A program made the position numbers and the translations under genes. DNA of 41,576 nt from a virus. The notes below the pieces were generated by a model that saw nothing but the letters and a program-made list of their open reading frames with translations, had not been told where the DNA came from and searched no databases. The stretch's first letter is position 1, and every line of letters begins with the position of its first letter. The stretch is from positions 1 through 41,576 of the IMG/VR virus record IMGVR_UViG_3300044647_001572, one strand, 5' to 3'. This document shows positions 7,815 to 16,726 of the stretch, one piece after another.

Positions 7815-8788
7815 TAGGAACCGGCGCCCGTCGCGGCCTCGACGATCTTGCCGTGCTTGCGCTCGTTGCCGTACCGCAACCCGATCTCACCGTAGATCTG
7901 CACCTTCTCTGACGCACCGGTCTTGGCGAGCGGCTCGGCGAAGAAGTGGCCCTTGCCCGGGATCTCCAGGAACGCCGGGGCGCAGTCCTCCAGTGAGGCC
8001 ACGATGATCGTGTCGGCCGGCACGTAGCGCGACAGCACGATGTTGCAGCGACCGAAGTCGGTCTCAAACGTCTGCAGGTTCACACCACCGACGTTGCGGG
8101 AGACCTCCTGGTAGGAGGAGTAGGAGGTGCTCGTGATGAACAGCGAGGTGAGCTTGCGCTTCATCGTCGCGTTCACCATCACGGTGCGGGTCTCGGACTC
8201 CTGAATGCCGCCGTTCTCCCACACCTCCTGCATGAGATCGAGCACGTTGTTCTTGGTCAGAACCGCACCGTTGAGGTCAACGACGTTGGTCTCGATGGCT
8301 TGCAGCACACCGCGGGTCTTGCGGGCCGTGGAGTTGTTCGACGGCAACTGGTAGGTGCCCGAGATGAAGGACTTCTCGACGTCGCGGGCGATCTGCTTGA
8401 ACTCCTGCTGCAGCTGCCACGCCAGCTCATCGTTGACGGCGTTGGGGCCACCCACGAACGGTGCGGACCCAGCGAACTGGTTGGTGGCGGCCTGCTTGGT
8501 GTAGGTGACCGACACCTGCTCCTGGTGGATTTCCAGCACGTTCTGCGCGGCAGCGCGGACACGGGCCCCCGCAGTCGGGGCGTCGGCCCCTTCCAGACGC
8601 TGACGGTCATCCGCAGCGTCACGCAGGTCGTACTGGCTCCACTGGAAGATGGTGGAGTTGACGGGCACACCGCCGGTCAGACCGCCGATGGCGGACAGGA
8701 ACGGGGTGTCCTCGGGGCTGATGTTGAACAGCTCCCCGACGTAGTTGGGCACATCGTAGGTTGTGCCCAAACCGGTGATACCGGCCAT
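7814..8788 (-). CDS. major capsid protein (SU10/DUF5309-like)
   Basis: 324 residues beginning MAGITGLGTTYDVPNYVGEL, right after the scaffold gene. The N-terminal NISPEDTPFLSAIGG, the EVSRNVGGVNLQTFETDFG segment and the C-terminal GEIGLRYGNERKHGKI are, from memory, hallmarks of the SU10-type capsid family (DUF5309) with an HK97 fold. No delta domain is seen because a separate scaffold gene precedes it. It assembles the icosahedral head. Confidence 0.93.
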   Translation of the reverse strand: MAGITGLGTTYDVPNYVGELFNISPEDTPFLSAIGGLTGGVPVNSTIFQWSQYDLRDAADDRQRLEGADAPTAGARVRAAAQNVLEIHQEQVSVTYTKQAATNQFAGSAPFVGGPNAVNDELAWQLQQEFKQIARDVEKSFISGTYQLPSNNSTARKTRGVLQAIETNVVDLNGAVLTKNNVLDLMQEVWENGGIQESETRTVMVNATMKRKLTSLFITSTSYSSYQEVSRNVGGVNLQTFETDFGRCNIVLSRYVPADTIIVASLEDCAPAFLEIPGKGHFFAEPLAKTGASEKVQIYGEIGLRYGNERKHGKIVEAATGAGS

Positions 8789-8807
8789 GATTTTCTAACC
8801 TTTCGTG

Positions 8808-9344
8808 TTAGTTCGTTTTACGGGCCAGGTCGGCCAGCTGCTGAGATTTCAGGCTGATGGCGAGTTTGAAATTGCCTGCAGCTTCAGCGGCCTGGATCTG
8901 ATCCGCGATGGATGCCGGGTTGTTCGGCTGATTGCCGATCCCGGGAACGATGGTCCCTTTGGAGGGTTTCACCGCAAGCTCTTTAAACCGTTCGGCCTGC
9001 CTAGCTAGGGTGTCCTCGTCGGAACCGGTGAGGAACAACTCAGCGTCCTCATCGGAGATGCCGTGCTTGGCGGCGATGCGCCAGCGCAGGGCTTCGGCCT
9101 CGGCTCGGGCGGCGCGTTGCGCGACCTCACCCAACTCCGCGGCCAGCTTCTCCTCGGTGGAAAGTTGAGCCTTTTTGAGTTCGTCCAGCTCGATGCGGGC
9201 TGCGGCGTTCTCTTTGGCTCGCTTTTCCTGTTCGCGTGCCTTCTCCTTCCAGAAGTCCACCGTTTCGGTGATTTTCGGGGCGGGTGTGGGCTGCTCGGCG
9301 GTCTCCGTTGCGGTTTCCGTTGGTGTCGTGTCCTCATCAGACAT
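8808..9344 (-). CDS. capsid scaffolding protein
   Basis: 178 residues with a low-complexity Thr/Glu N terminus, a long charged coiled coil (about residues 30-100, EKAREQEKRAKENAAARIELDEL) and a C-terminal helical region near IQAAEAAGNFKLAISLKSQQ. It lies immediately upstream of the capsid gene, the usual place of scaffold genes; the C terminus is expected to bind the capsid protein. No protease motif is seen, so it is probably removed by exit or by another protease. Confidence 0.87.
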   Translation of the reverse strand: MSDEDTTPTETATETAEQPTPAPKITETVDFWKEKAREQEKRAKENAAARIELDELKKAQLSTEEKLAAELGEVAQRAARAEAEALRWRIAAKHGISDEDAELFLTGSDEDTLARQAERFKELAVKPSKGTIVPGIGNQPNNPASIADQIQAAEAAGNFKLAISLKSQQLADLARKTN

Positions 9345-9396
9345 ATCGGTGTTTTCCTTTACTGTCCCGTTTCGGGTTGCGCCTCAACCGTTTCGG

Positions 9397-10125
9397 TTAA
9401 GACACTCCTTGCTGCCTCCAGGCAGCCAAGATCTGTTTGGGGTCGCCGGTCCCGGCGTTCGCCCGCGCTTTTAGGTACTCGTCGTTCCACTGGTCGACCA
9501 GGGCGGCGTCCTGTTCGGACAGCACATCGCCGACATCCTGGTTGCTGCGGATCTCCACTGGCTGGCAATAACAGTCGTCGTGGAACTTCTCACCCCGACG
9601 CCGTGAACCCCGATTACGGCGCCCCACCACGTTCACCGCGGCTGCCTTACTGCTGTAGGACGATTCGCCTGTCCTGGTGGCGAGCAGGCGGCAGAAACCA
9701 CACGCGTTCGGCCTAGCCACCCGAATCCACCGCGACCCCGACGCCTCGACGTTGTCGAACACCGTGTCCCGCGCCCCATCGAAGGTGGCCCGCTGCAACG
9801 ACCCCGTCATGCGCGACAACGCCTGCGTGCCGTCACCACCCAACGCCCACCGCGCCGTATTCGTCAGCCGCTCAGCCGCTAACGGTGCGGCGACCCGAGC
9901 CACATAGCTGGATAGCGGGTCGGACTCCTCAAACCAGTTCGACGCGACCTGCGCGGCGATCTGGTGATAGTTACCCGCCAGCTCCGGGAACCCGGCCAGA
10001 ATGTAGTCAAAGAAATCGTTGTCGGCGAGCACCTCGGCGGCCCGCCACAAATTGTTCAGGTCGGTTTGGGCCAGCCGGTTGATTTGATCGAGCAGAACCC
10101 GGCGTTCAGCTGCCGAGACTGCCAA
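9397..10125 (-). CDS. MuF-like minor capsid protein
   Basis: 242 residues, MAVSAAERRVLLDQINRLAQ, overlapping the portal gene end by 20 nt. The C-terminal half carries RWIRVARPNACGFCRLLATR and then FHDDCYC, a Cys/His pattern (CGFC and HxxCxC) typical of MuF-type head morphogenesis proteins. In mycobacteriophages this gene lies between portal and scaffold and is packaged or acts in head assembly. No toxin domain is fused at the C terminus, unlike some MuF proteins. Confidence 0.85.
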   Translation of the reverse strand: MAVSAAERRVLLDQINRLAQTDLNNLWRAAEVLADNDFFDYILAGFPELAGNYHQIAAQVASNWFEESDPLSSYVARVAAPLAAERLTNTARWALGGDGTQALSRMTGSLQRATFDGARDTVFDNVEASGSRWIRVARPNACGFCRLLATRTGESSYSSKAAAVNVVGRRNRGSRRRGEKFHDDCYCQPVEIRSNQDVGDVLSEQDAALVDQWNDEYLKARANAGTGDPKQILAAWRQQGVS

Positions 10126-11785
10126 CGGTCAACTCCGACACCCGTTTACCGACAAGCATCTCCGTTGCCGCACCGTTCTGATAGATCCGCACCAGGGCGG
10201 CCGGCTGATCCGGGCTCGCCGGGATCGCGAACTCGCTGCCCTCCACCCCGAGAACCCCGTCGACCATCAGGTGCTCGATCACACCCTGACCGTCGACCCA
10301 GGTCACGAAGTCACCCTCGGAGAACCCGCCCGCTTGGGGCACACCGCGGCCCAGATCCCCGCCAGCCGCCTCAGATTCCGGGGCAGGGGGTTGCGGTGGG
10401 GTGGCTAAACGCTGCAGCAGCGACGACACCCCGGCCCGACGTTTATCGGCCCAGGCCCGCTCCACCGTGGTGGAATCCCAACCCAGTTGCTCCAACGGAA
10501 CTTTCGATTCGGCCAGCCACGGCATCGCCTGCACCGTTTTGATCAGGAAGTCCCCGGCAGCGGACTGCGGTGGGTTCTCCGGGTCACGCCACAACGCATC
10601 CAGCCGGGACAGCTCAGCCGGCGGGGCGTCCAGGTCGTCGCGGATCTGCACCGCCGTCGCCATCGCCCGAGCCAACCGCGGCCCGAAGCAGTCCATCGCG
10701 TAGCGGGCCTCAATGATCAGATCCCGCTCAGCCGCCTCGATCGCATCCGCTGAGGACGGGTTGTCCTGCACGATGCCCAGCGCGTTCAGCGGCAACGACG
10801 ATTCGGAGCAGAACATCGCCGCCAAAGACCGCAACTGGTCGGTGTGCGGCTGCGGGCTTGACTGCGGGAACTGACCCAGCTGCGGCATGTCCCCGGTGTC
10901 CGGGTCACGCCCAGCCGCCCACACCCGGCCAAGGATCGCTTGCCACTGATTCAGCGGCTCACCGTCGGCGTCCACAAACATGGACTCGTCGGCGCCCATC
11001 GCGTACCGCTGGGGGCTGGAGAAGAACTCGGCGTGCACTTCCATGCGGAACAAGGTTCGCAACGCCGAATCCGACAGGCCCATCACCGCCCGCGAGATCC
11101 GCGAACACCCGAACGGGCGGTCAAGGCGCGGCTTGTACGGAATGACCTCCACCGGAAGCCGATCCAACGTGTGCGAAAAGCGGGACAGATTCCACTGCCC
11201 GTCATAAAACGCGGTCGCCGTCACCCCAGGCATGAACAACGCCCACCCGGTCACCCGGCCCAGATCATCCATGTCAGTGATCGTCAACGCGTACTTCAAA
11301 CGGCGGCGGCGGGCATCCCACACCCCGGACGCCAGCAGCGCTGACTGCGAGGAGATCAGAACCTCAGGCTCACCCAGGCTCTCATCGCCCTTAGTGACCG
11401 TCAGGAACGCGCACGAATGCACCAGAGCCGACGTCAACGTCTGAGGCAGTTCAATGTGCATGTCGTTGGCACGCCACACGTCGGTGATCCCGAACCGGTC
11501 ATCCTCATCCCCCGGCACCACGAACCCGTCAAGCTTCAACCGCCGCGAAAGGGTGTCCACCGCTTTCGCCGGCCACCCCAACACCAACTCCAAGTCGGTC
11601 AAATGCGGTGGGATCGCGATCTCAAGGTCTTTGAGCACGTTGTGCTGGTCGTAGTACTGCGCCCGAAGTAGGTTGCGGCGCAACTTCTGCGTCCACACCT
11701 TCCAGCACTCGTTGAACGCATACTTCTCGTCGTCAGTGAGGCCGTTGATCGGGCCGGTGGTCGCAATGAGCTGTGCAATGCTCAC
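10106..11785 (-). CDS. portal protein
   Basis: 559 residues, start GTG 11785 overlapping the terminase stop as GTGA. Size, place after the large terminase gene, and sequence such as LVLGWPAKAVDTLSRRLKLDGF and LGIVQDNPSSADAIEAAERDLI place it in the SPP1 gp6-like portal family. It forms the dodecameric ring for DNA entry at the head vertex. The C-terminal 100 residues are Pro/Gly rich and continue into a small beta domain after residue 480, longer than minimal portals. Confidence 0.94.
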   Translation of the reverse strand: MSIAQLIATTGPINGLTDDEKYAFNECWKVWTQKLRRNLLRAQYYDQHNVLKDLEIAIPPHLTDLELVLGWPAKAVDTLSRRLKLDGFVVPGDEDDRFGITDVWRANDMHIELPQTLTSALVHSCAFLTVTKGDESLGEPEVLISSQSALLASGVWDARRRRLKYALTITDMDDLGRVTGWALFMPGVTATAFYDGQWNLSRFSHTLDRLPVEVIPYKPRLDRPFGCSRISRAVMGLSDSALRTLFRMEVHAEFFSSPQRYAMGADESMFVDADGEPLNQWQAILGRVWAAGRDPDTGDMPQLGQFPQSSPQPHTDQLRSLAAMFCSESSLPLNALGIVQDNPSSADAIEAAERDLIIEARYAMDCFGPRLARAMATAVQIRDDLDAPPAELSRLDALWRDPENPPQSAAGDFLIKTVQAMPWLAESKVPLEQLGWDSTTVERAWADKRRAGVSSLLQRLATPPQPPAPESEAAGGDLGRGVPQAGGFSEGDFVTWVDGQGVIEHLMVDGVLGVEGSEFAIPASPDQPAALVRIYQNGAATEMLVGKRVSELTVGSLGS

Positions 11786-13206
11786 GTCAACACCACCACC
11801 CTTCCTGTATTAGTTCGTGACCGTCGGTGGCTGGTGGCGCCGTACAGGGCCAACGTGGCAGCCACGATCGGATAAATGGACTGGGTGGGGTCTGAGCGGT
11901 CCAACGCCCAGCCACCCGCATCCCGGATAGGACGGCGGCGGGCCCCCAAGATCGCGTCGGTAACCTTCGGCTGCGCCGCGTGGGTCAAAGAGTCAGTGGC
12001 GATTCGGTTTTCCAGAACCCCGCACGCCTGCCCCATCTGCGTCGCCGTGGTCACCACAACCTGGCAGCGCCGCGCCTTCAAGTCCGGCACCAACGACGCC
12101 GCCGGGGAAGCAGCATCCAGGATGATCGGGATGCGCCGGCCCGCCCGCTCGAGCAGCCAATCCAACGCGTGCACCGGATCGGTTCCCGCCCACACCTGCT
12201 CGATGTGCGCCGACTCGCCTTCGATCCAACACCCCGCAATCGCAATGTCCCGGCCGTGCGACATGTCCACCCCGATCGCGTCCGGGCGGACACCGTCAGC
12301 GGGGCCGACATCGGCCATGTCCCGCCACTTCTGCGCCGTCACGATCGGCTTATGCACCGACACCTCATCCCAAATCCCCAACGCCTCACGGCGAAACGAA
12401 TCCTCGGACAGGTTCTTCTTCATCCGCAGCATCGCCCGCTCGGAGGTGCGGTGCGGGAAACTCGGGTTAGCTCGACGCCACTGCGCCCGATCCAACAGAT
12501 CGGCGTCCGGGTCAGCCGCCAACTCCACATACAGCACTTCGCTGGACTCCCCCGCCAAAGCCTCAGCCCTAGCGGTGGAGAACACTTCGCCCGGATCTCG
12601 CGGCCTGGGCGGGGTGCCCGTCAAAATGGTGAGCGGGTTCTCGGCCACGTTCTGCGAGGCGATCATGTCCTCCATCGCAGACTCGGTCAAAATCTGGGCC
12701 TCGTCGAACACCAGCACCCCGACGTTGGCGAAACCACGACCGAACCCCGCCTCCCGGGCGCCGAACAGAATCCGGGAACCGTTGGTAAACAACAACGCCT
12801 CATCACCGCGGCCCCGAACCACCTGGGCGACATGGGGGCGCACCGCGTCCTGCGATGCCAGACCGGCCATCGCGTTGAACTGCTCCTTGGCGGTCTTCAC
12901 CCGGTGCGCCGTCCAGATCACCGTCAAACCCGGTGTCAGCAGGCACATCGCGAACGACATCGCCGCGAACAAATAGCTTTTCCCCACCTGGCGAGGAATA
13001 GACGACACCACCAGATCGGCGGCCCACAAACCATCCTCACGTTTCCCGAGGATCAGCCGGCCCAACCCGTCCTGCCACCCGTCGAACTCCCAGCCCAACC
13101 GGTTACAGGTGTCCCGCACCTTCGGCCAGCCCGTCGCCACCACCCCGGAAGGCGCAACGACATGGCGGGCAACGTCAGACAGACGCAGCGTCGAAAGACT
13201 CGTCAT
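11782..13206 (-). CDS. terminase, large subunit
   Basis: 474 residues. The ATPase part has Walker A IPRQVGKS (about 70-77), Walker B VLVFDEAQ (164-171) and a TGTP coupling motif (196-199). The nuclease part has acidic residues in GVDMSHGRD (D314), IILDAASP (D364) and VTDAILGAR (D417). It cuts concatemers and drives DNA into the procapsid. It overlaps the small subunit gene by 32 nt and the portal gene by 4 nt. Confidence 0.96.
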   Translation of the reverse strand: MTSLSTLRLSDVARHVVAPSGVVATGWPKVRDTCNRLGWEFDGWQDGLGRLILGKREDGLWAADLVVSSIPRQVGKSYLFAAMSFAMCLLTPGLTVIWTAHRVKTAKEQFNAMAGLASQDAVRPHVAQVVRGRGDEALLFTNGSRILFGAREAGFGRGFANVGVLVFDEAQILTESAMEDMIASQNVAENPLTILTGTPPRPRDPGEVFSTARAEALAGESSEVLYVELAADPDADLLDRAQWRRANPSFPHRTSERAMLRMKKNLSEDSFRREALGIWDEVSVHKPIVTAQKWRDMADVGPADGVRPDAIGVDMSHGRDIAIAGCWIEGESAHIEQVWAGTDPVHALDWLLERAGRRIPIILDAASPAASLVPDLKARRCQVVVTTATQMGQACGVLENRIATDSLTHAAQPKVTDAILGARRRPIRDAGGWALDRSDPTQSIYPIVAATLALYGATSHRRSRTNTGRVVVLT

Positions 13207-13456
13207 CAGTCTCGGCGATCACCGAACCCGGACCCGACAACTTCTGATCCAACACCCGGATCGACTTGTCCACGTCCCGCAGCTCGGAAATGATGCCCTT
13301 GATCGCGTGGGCCGGAACACTGTTGTTGTCCAGCTCGTTGGCGAGCCGATCCCGCAACGCCAGAAGCAGAGCACGCTCCGACACATCCGCAGCAGCCTTG
13401 ATGGTGGCCGGTTTGGCGCGTTCCCCATCAGCCACCGCACGTAACGGCTTCGCCAT
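13175..13456 (-). CDS. terminase, small subunit (likely)
   Basis: 93 residues, MAKPLRAVADGERAKPATIK, start ATG 13456. Short helical protein (SERALLLALRDRLANELDN, then an IKGIISELRDVDKSIRVLDQ helix) directly upstream of and overlapping the large subunit gene, with an HNH gene before it. It has the size and context of actinophage small terminases that recognise packaging DNA. No sequence motif is decisive. Confidence 0.72.
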   Translation of the reverse strand: MAKPLRAVADGERAKPATIKAAADVSERALLLALRDRLANELDNNSVPAHAIKGIISELRDVDKSIRVLDQKLSGPGSVIAETDDESFDAASV

Positions 13457-13551
13457 TGGGTTCTCTCTTTCCAGTTTTTTCACACTAGGGGGGGCTTTTG
13501 CCTATGCCCTGAGTAGCGGCGGCATGGGGTGGTGGGGGTGTCACGCCCCCA
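13457..13551. other. 95-bp gap between HNH and small terminase; possible cos region
   Basis: The only sizeable gap in the packaging block. It contains a G7 run followed by CTTTT on the plus strand and an 11-bp inverted repeat with one wobble (13528-13538 with 13546-13556), the latter running into the HNH stop. In HK97-type phages cos lies between an HNH gene and the small terminase gene, so this is a candidate cohesive-end site. The hairpin might instead be a terminator or mRNA end. Confidence 0.3.
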
Positions 13552-13815
13552 TCACCAGGACCGGTCGGTCACGAAGTCGACGCCGGCTGCGACCTTGTCG
13601 GACTTGTCGCGGTTGCACTTGCGGTGGGCGGCCTGAAGGTTGTCCAACGTGTCGGGTCCGCCGCGGTTCACCGGGGTGATGTGGTCGATGGTGAAGGACA
13701 GCGGATCAAGGTGGTGGGCGTGGTAGTTGATGGGTTCGTGGCACACACCGCAGGGCGGTTCGTCTTTGCCGATGATGCGGCGGTGACGATCCCGCAGTGT
13801 GGTGGAGCGTGCCAC
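13552..13815 (-). CDS. HNH endonuclease (packaging-associated)
   Basis: 87 residues. CGVC (C22, C25), the FTIDHITPVNRGG core with the catalytic His at 45, then NLQAAHRKCN (N59, H64, C67) form a complete zinc-supported HNH fold. HNH proteins next to terminase genes in HK97-like phages stimulate cos cleavage with the large terminase. The start is GTG 13815, overlapping the upstream TAG as TAGTG. Confidence 0.93.
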   Translation of the reverse strand: MARSTTLRDRHRRIIGKDEPPCGVCHEPINYHAHHLDPLSFTIDHITPVNRGGPDTLDNLQAAHRKCNRDKSDKVAAGVDFVTDRSW

Positions 13816-14120
13816 TATTCGGCCGGGGAAACCTCGGACACCGGCTCGGGGACCGGGTCGACGACGGGCTCCTCGACGGGAACCTCAACCTCTTCTTCGT
13901 CGTCGTCGGTCTCTTCGACTGCGTCGGGCACGATGTCGTCGAGGGACTGTGCGACAGCCTTCAGGCCGGACAGGTCGACCTGCTCGGCGGGCACGCCAGC
14001 GTCAAGCTGGTTCTGCAGATCAACGATCTTCGCGACGAGTTCGTCTCGGGCTGCGACGATCTCGCCTTTGGCTTTGCCGAGCTGGGCTACGACGCTGTCG
14101 ACGGCTGCTTGTGTGGACAT
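13815..14120 (-). CDS. acidic coiled-coil protein with two possible starts
   Basis: 101 residues from ATG 14120, which has a strong GGAAGG ribosome site. A coiled coil (AQLGKAKGEIVAARDELVAK) is followed by a very acidic tail of Glu, Asp, Pro and Val. The same frame is open further upstream to an ATG at 14213 that overlaps the previous stop as ATGA. The longer form adds 31 residues with a hydrophobic stretch (YWFDAAMLAALSFAILQLTL). So a soluble short form and a membrane-anchored long form are both possible. Function unknown. Confidence 0.75.
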   Translation of the reverse strand: MSTQAAVDSVVAQLGKAKGEIVAARDELVAKIVDLQNQLDAGVPAEQVDLSGLKAVAQSLDDIVPDAVEETDDDEEEVEVPVEEPVVDPVPEPVSEVSPAE

Positions 14121-14209
14121 GATGGACCTTCCTTGCAATGTGAGTTGGAGAATGGCGAAACTCAGGGCGGCGAGCATGGCGGCGTCGAACCAGTAGGGCA
14201 GTGCGTCTT

Positions 14210-14842
14210 TCATCGCATCGTCACCGCCTTTGTTGTCCAGTGCTCACGTGTGGCCGTGTACCACGCTGTGCGGCCAGGGTGTCGGGGTTGGCCGTCGGGA
14301 TGGTCAACGATCGTGGGAAGGTCGGCGTGATCCACCAACGACGGGAAGGTGTAGGAGATGACGTGGCCGAATCGGCGTGCCCAGCTGGTGATGTGCTCAT
14401 CCGAGGGCCTAGCGGATGTGTGGTCCAGCAGCGACGGCAGCAGTTCGGTTCTGATGGCGTACCCCACCGCATGTAGCAGGTGGGTGGAGATGATCCATGA
14501 GGCGTCGTCGTTGGCGGCCTGGGCGACGGCGTCGCATGCCCGGTTCTGCCAGTGGGGTGGGCGCCGCTTCCCCAAGTAGAACGAGACGATCGGGGACGGT
14601 GCCATGACCAAGGCTTGTTCTGCTTGTCGGCGGAAGTTATTGACCGGGACGGCGTCGTCCTCCAACACGATCGACCACGTTGAAGGCAGGGCGCACAAAT
14701 GCTTCTGCACCGTGTAATGGTTCTCGTCGCAGCCCATCACACCGTTGTCAATGCTGATGAAATCGGATCGGGCGGTCTGGCCGAGTTGCTTGGCCTGGGT
14801 GGTGCGGCTGGTGTGGGCGACTATGCCGACACAGGCGAACAT
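14210..14842 (-). CDS. glycosyltransferase-like protein (LEDDA motif)
   Basis: 210 residues, MFACVGIVAHTSRTTQAKQL. Near residue 60 it has SIVLEDDAVPV, the metal-binding acidic motif seen in GT25-like and related GT-A enzymes, followed by TLR-like helical segments and a His-rich C terminus. It is the last gene of a run of sugar-transfer genes and overlaps the next upstream gene by 22 nt. Likely transfers a sugar to virion protein or host glycan; acceptor unknown. Confidence 0.72.
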   Translation of the reverse strand: MFACVGIVAHTSRTTQAKQLGQTARSDFISIDNGVMGCDENHYTVQKHLCALPSTWSIVLEDDAVPVNNFRRQAEQALVMAPSPIVSFYLGKRRPPHWQNRACDAVAQAANDDASWIISTHLLHAVGYAIRTELLPSLLDHTSARPSDEHITSWARRFGHVISYTFPSLVDHADLPTIVDHPDGQPRHPGRTAWYTATREHWTTKAVTMR

Positions 14843-15498
14843 TGAACCGCCCTCAATTGCTCAACAGTTCGGGCTTCGTGGTAGCGCCGCCACAGGTTGA
14901 GGTTGCGTTTGTAGTCGATGCCGTGGCGGCGGGCCGGGGAATGCCACAGGTGGTAGGCGTTGCCCGAGATGCGGTTCGGTTCCCCGCCGAGGATGTCGCA
15001 GGCGTGCCAGAAGATGTTGTCCTCAGCGCCCCAGCCTTGGCAGCGGGCTTCCATGCCACCGACTTGGTCCCATAGTTGGCGGGGCACCACCAGCATGGAG
15101 GATTGGGTTTCTAGGGTGCGGGTGCGAACCCGGGTGGTGGTGAACGATCCGGCCAATGCGGTTCGGCCGGTCAGAATGTCGTCGGTGCACGGCGCGGACA
15201 GTTCGACTACCGCGTCGAACGCGGCGGTGAGCTTCTTGGTGACGTTGGTGACGGTGATCGCTTTGTGGAGTTGCTTGGCGGGCACCCAGGTGTCGTTGTC
15301 GGCGATGATCGCGATGTCCCACGGCCGGTCTGCGGCCTGGTTGACGGCTTTGGCGCGGTTGAACGGGCCATCGAGATGCTCACCGATGACGACGTCGTAG
15401 GGCTGGTGCGCCCAGTAGTTGTCTTTGAGGTGCGCCCACAGTCGGTCACGGTGGCCGTGGTCCGGGCGGTAGGGGACGATCACGATGATGGTGGTCAT
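14821..15498 (-). CDS. glycosyltransferase, GT-A fold
   Basis: 225 residues starting MTTIIVIVPYRPDHGHRDRL at ATG 15498. IIADNDTWVP (acidic DND at 67-69) acts as the metal-binding motif, and CQGWGAEDNIFW (GWGAED 155-160) is the galactosyltransferase-type C-terminal motif that closes over the acceptor. The frame is open further upstream but that part overlaps the neighbouring gene. Nucleotide-sugar donor and acceptor cannot be told from sequence. Confidence 0.87.
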   Translation of the reverse strand: MTTIIVIVPYRPDHGHRDRLWAHLKDNYWAHQPYDVVIGEHLDGPFNRAKAVNQAADRPWDIAIIADNDTWVPAKQLHKAITVTNVTKKLTAAFDAVVELSAPCTDDILTGRTALAGSFTTTRVRTRTLETQSSMLVVPRQLWDQVGGMEARCQGWGAEDNIFWHACDILGGEPNRISGNAYHLWHSPARRHGIDYKRNLNLWRRYHEARTVEQLRAVQCSPVSA

Positions 15499-16184
15499 GG
15501 GACGGTGTGACCTAACTGGGCGAGGTAGTGTCGGGCGCCGGCCGGGTCTCGTCGGCGCCGGTAGTGGGTGAGCTTGTGCCACACCTCTCTGTTGGTGTTG
15601 GTGTGGTGGTCGCGTGGGGATTCGGGGTGCCACATGTGCAGGGTGATGTGGCCGGGAACCCAGGTGTTACCTGCGGCGAAGATGCCGCACATCTGCAGGA
15701 AGACGAGGTCTTCGTAACCCCAACCCTGCAGGGTTTCGACGTATCCGCCTACCTTGTCGAACACTTTGCGGTGCACGGCGAAAACGCCTGAGCATGGGCG
15801 CTGGTAGATGCCGTGTTCGTCGAACGTATTGGGTCTCGCGAAGGACGCGTTACCGCTTGCCATGATTCGCGCCGATGAGGGTTGGTCGCAGTACATGTGC
15901 GAGTCGCCCGCCACGACGATCTGCATTGAGTGGGCGGCCATGTCCACGGCCTGGGCGACCGCCTCGGGGTGGGCGATCGTGTCCGCGTCGTGGAACAGGG
16001 CAACATCCCAGTCACCGGCAAGTCGGGCAGCGTTGTTGCGTGCAGCGGATGGGCTGAAAGATCCCGCGTTGTCGCCCACATACAGGGGCAGGTTGTAGTT
16101 GTCGGAAATCCAGCCTCGCACCCACTGCCACACCACATCCCGCCCGGGCTGGGCCCGGAAAGGGGTCAGGATGACGGTTCGCAT
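15495..16184 (-). CDS. glycosyltransferase family 2-like
   Basis: 229 residues, MRTVILTPFRAQPGRDVVWQ. It has LFHDADTIAHP (DxD at 66-68), a substrate region ending SFARPNTFDEHGIYQRPCSG, and LQGWGYEDLVFL (GWGYED 154-159), the same two motifs as the next gene, so the two are probably ancient paralogs. Overlaps of 4 and 19 nt with its neighbours show one operon. Confidence 0.9.
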   Translation of the reverse strand: MRTVILTPFRAQPGRDVVWQWVRGWISDNYNLPLYVGDNAGSFSPSAARNNAARLAGDWDVALFHDADTIAHPEAVAQAVDMAAHSMQIVVAGDSHMYCDQPSSARIMASGNASFARPNTFDEHGIYQRPCSGVFAVHRKVFDKVGGYVETLQGWGYEDLVFLQMCGIFAAGNTWVPGHITLHMWHPESPRDHHTNTNREVWHKLTHYRRRRDPAGARHYLAQLGHTVP

Positions 16185-16723
16185 ACCGGTTCACACGGTT
16201 CGCATGAGGATTCGCGTGGTGTCCACCAGAACCGGCCCACCACATCGCCGCGCAAGCCGTGCAAGACACCGTCGGACAGGACGTCCCACATCTCGGCGAA
16301 CGTCCACTGATCCAGATGTTCTTCGAAGGGGTTGCCGTGGCTGCCGTGCTGCGGATAGCTCACCACCGGCACTGACACCATGATGGCTTCGGCGTGCTCT
16401 TTGGCGCGGTGCAGAATGTCGAGGGCGTCGATGCGGTGCATGTGTTCCAGCACGTCGCCGGCCAACAGCACGAACGGTGTTCGGGGGAAGTCGAAGTGGC
16501 GGGCATCCCGCACCGCCACAACATCGTATTTGCGCCAGAGTTGGTAGCGGGCGACGTACGGCGCCCAGATCTCCACACCCACCCACCAGGCGTCGGGCCG
16601 CCAACCTTTTGCCAGATCCGAGTAGGTGCCTTCGCCGGGTCCGAGGTCAACGATGATCGGGGCGGTCGTTGCGGCGATGCGTTCCACCACCCAGTCCCGG
16701 CCCTGAGGGTCAGAGCACGGCAC
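16166..16723 (-). CDS. class I SAM-dependent methyltransferase
   Basis: 185 residues, start GTG 16723, 3 nt after the upstream TAG. PIIVDLGPGEGTYSDLAKGW is the SAM-binding motif I (about 25-36), followed by VGVEIWAPYVARY (motif II acid), then DVVAVRDARHFDF and LLAGDVLEHMHRIDA. The C terminus has FWWTPRESSCEPCEPVCEP, Cys-rich. In this cassette it may methylate a sugar added by the transferases, although a nucleic acid or protein target is not excluded. Confidence 0.85.
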   Translation of the reverse strand: MPCSDPQGRDWVVERIAATTAPIIVDLGPGEGTYSDLAKGWRPDAWWVGVEIWAPYVARYQLWRKYDVVAVRDARHFDFPRTPFVLLAGDVLEHMHRIDALDILHRAKEHAEAIMVSVPVVSYPQHGSHGNPFEEHLDQWTFAEMWDVLSDGVLHGLRGDVVGRFWWTPRESSCEPCEPVCEPSS

Positions 16724-16726
16724 GAT

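Noticed and set aside
9397-10125. MuF-fused polymorphic toxin
   Set aside because: The protein ends shortly after the HxxCxC motif, with no added C-terminal domain.
11980-13293. Long plus-strand open frames opposite terminase (and similar ones opposite the portal and tape measure genes)
   Set aside because: They are antisense shadows caused by high GC; compositions are His/Arg/Pro rich and no family is recognised.
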